Assembly: GCF_035222275.1 (NCBI RefSeq)
Contig: NC_085882.1
Coordinates: 7,501 to 71,500, forward strand
Length of the DNA stretch: 64,000 bases
Direction of reading: 5' to 3'
DNA from: Podospora bellae-mahoneyi
Lineage: Eukaryota > Ascomycota > Sordariomycetes > Sordariales > Podosporaceae
Shown here: positions 62,748 through 64,000 of the stretch, piece after piece
Numbering within the stretch: position 1 is the first letter of the stretch
How the letters are laid out: every line of letters begins with the position of its first letter
The notes under the pieces: model-generated
Told to the model about the DNA's origin: nothing
Databases searched by the model: none
The model's input: the letters and a program-made list of their open reading frames with translations, nothing else
Program-made: the position numbers and the translations under genes

Positions 62748-64000
62748 CTTGGGCGTAGAGGTTGTGGATTGTTTGTTGGTGGATGAGTTCAATGTAGTAG
62801 GTTGTCGAGAGGGGGAAACAGCCGCATATAGTGCTTGAAATAGTTGGCCCAAGGAGCAGGAGCAACCGCAGACTTTAGGGAGGTGAATTACCTAACCCAA
62901 GATAGTTGCTCCCGTGATGGAGCGCTGCATCCCCAGTTCTGATATTTTTTTAGGATGTTTCCGACTTTGACCCTCCTGACTTGAGTTAAGTGGGCTAATG
63001 ATAGTAACGGAATTGCCGTGCATATCCGCCCACCACATGCTTCTTATCATCAGAAGAAAAGACTGCGTCCCACATATTAATAACCTGCTAGCATACCTAC
63101 CCCTTCGGTGACGAATGCTCCAGGTCAGTTCGAGCCTGGGCCACGATCAGGGTGATATTCGCACATCAAAGCGGATTTACATGAGGTAGTTAACTACCTA
63201 GGCGGGCAGTTATGTATTATTCTCTTCTGATTGAAAATTCCAACTGTTTTTGAGCTAGACCTTCATCTCCCACGCACAGCAACACTATTGCCAACTGTAC
63301 TGCTTGATACCTATCCACCCGGCCTTTTCTATTTTTTAGTTTTTTACTGTTATGTACACACAGCTATACTATTTTCTTCCTCATCATAGTTATTTATCTT
63401 ATCTCGTTCTATATTCTCTATCTACAAGCCTAGTTGCTATCGGCTTCGGTTACCAATCTCCCTTTCCTCTTTTCTTTCTCCTTAAAAGACAATGCATTTA
63501 TGCCACAGCTTACCTTGGCCCCATTTACCAGCACCACCAAATTTCTGCAGCCTGTCTCTTTACCATGCTTAAAGATGCCAAGAGTACCTAGTTACCCTCA
63601 CTGATGCTGGCACAGAAAGGGCTGCTGCTGTGTATCCGAAAAGTCTAAAGTGCCTCTACAAATCGAGGTGTACAGTTGCAAGCGTCCCAATGGGAAGAAG
63701 CAAGCATCTGTTTTACATCTTATCGCCTACTTAGGTGCCATACCTTGCAGCTTTACCGGATATTACCACAACACTGCCACTCTATACTCATCAAGCGACA
63801 ATAATTGCTTCTCGCTCCAACTCGACTGTCATGACAGTCTCGGACACGCCAGATCCAAATCGTATCTTCTTGACTGAGCTGAACCATACTCCTATCGCTC
63901 TGTCCTCAACTCATTGTGGCGCCTTCCACCAAGCTAAAGTTCGACCAGAAAATGGTCGCTCTTGTGCGGTATTTCAGGGGCTGGCATTGTGTTTTTACTT
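62748..64000. other. Gene-free end of the window
   Basis: No supported gene or RNA is seen. Sequence near 63330 is T-rich. Short plus-strand open stretches at 63352 and 63650 lack any domain or intron evidence. A gene continuing beyond 64000 cannot be excluded. Confidence 0.4.

Noticed and set aside
1-64000. CRISPR array, rRNA, prokaryotic operon features
   Set aside because: None seen; introns, a tRNA intron and RIP show eukaryotic fungal DNA.

Overview
This is a 64 kb piece of a filamentous ascomycete chromosome, most likely from the Sordariomycetes and probably a Sordariales species of the Podospora/Chaetomium kind. The evidence is short GT-AG introns (about 49-136 bp) with CTRAY-like branch sites, the gene families present (Zn2Cys6 regulator, PTH11-like receptor, berberine-bridge oxidase, AA9 monooxygenase relic, DUF3176-like membrane protein), and islands of extremely AT-rich, stop-filled DNA that look like repeats damaged by RIP (repeat-induced point mutation). 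The species is an inference.

Layout. 1-2220 is a RIP-damaged nest of LTR copies, followed by a broken coding relic of unknown origin (2760-4800). 5257-35090 is the gene-dense part: BOS1 SNARE and THI80 thiamine pyrophosphokinase (convergent), a seven-span membrane protein, an archaemetzincin-type protease, an MDR oxidoreductase diverging from a Zn2Cys6 regulator, an unknown protein, an FAD monooxygenase diverging from an NAD(P)-reductase, a RhoGAP, a GFA/CENP-V-fold protein, a prolyl-4-hydroxylase-like dioxygenase, a BTB protein, a decayed MFS transporter, an intron-bearing tRNA-Gln(CUG), an unknown acidic protein and a secreted berberine-bridge oxidase. 35091-37899 holds no gene I can support; a PTH11-like receptor follows (37900-39246).

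39250-46700 is accessory DNA: RIP islands, LTR copies, a GC-rich hairpin element of 241 bp, and one well-preserved gene with a Myb/SANT-like domain. 46700-55640 is sparse and looks like a gene graveyard (SDR relic, AA9 relic, an unassigned coding stretch), with a spliced 61-aa small gene and an unknown 571-aa protein between. After a clean solo LTR (55640-56017) and another AT island, 57270-62747 holds a DUF3176-like protein, a class V aminotransferase, a secreted PEBP protein and a small secreted cysteine-rich protein.

Working together: BOS1 and THI80 are housekeeping genes. The oxidoreductases, regulator, monooxygenase and reductase of 12-20 kb could form a small tailoring group, but no backbone synthase is present and the link is only proximity. 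The final block (membrane protein, aminotransferase, two secreted proteins) beside AT islands resembles fast-evolving accessory sequence. Exon structures were derived by reading splice sites and checking frame continuity and family motifs; none was tested with transcripts.
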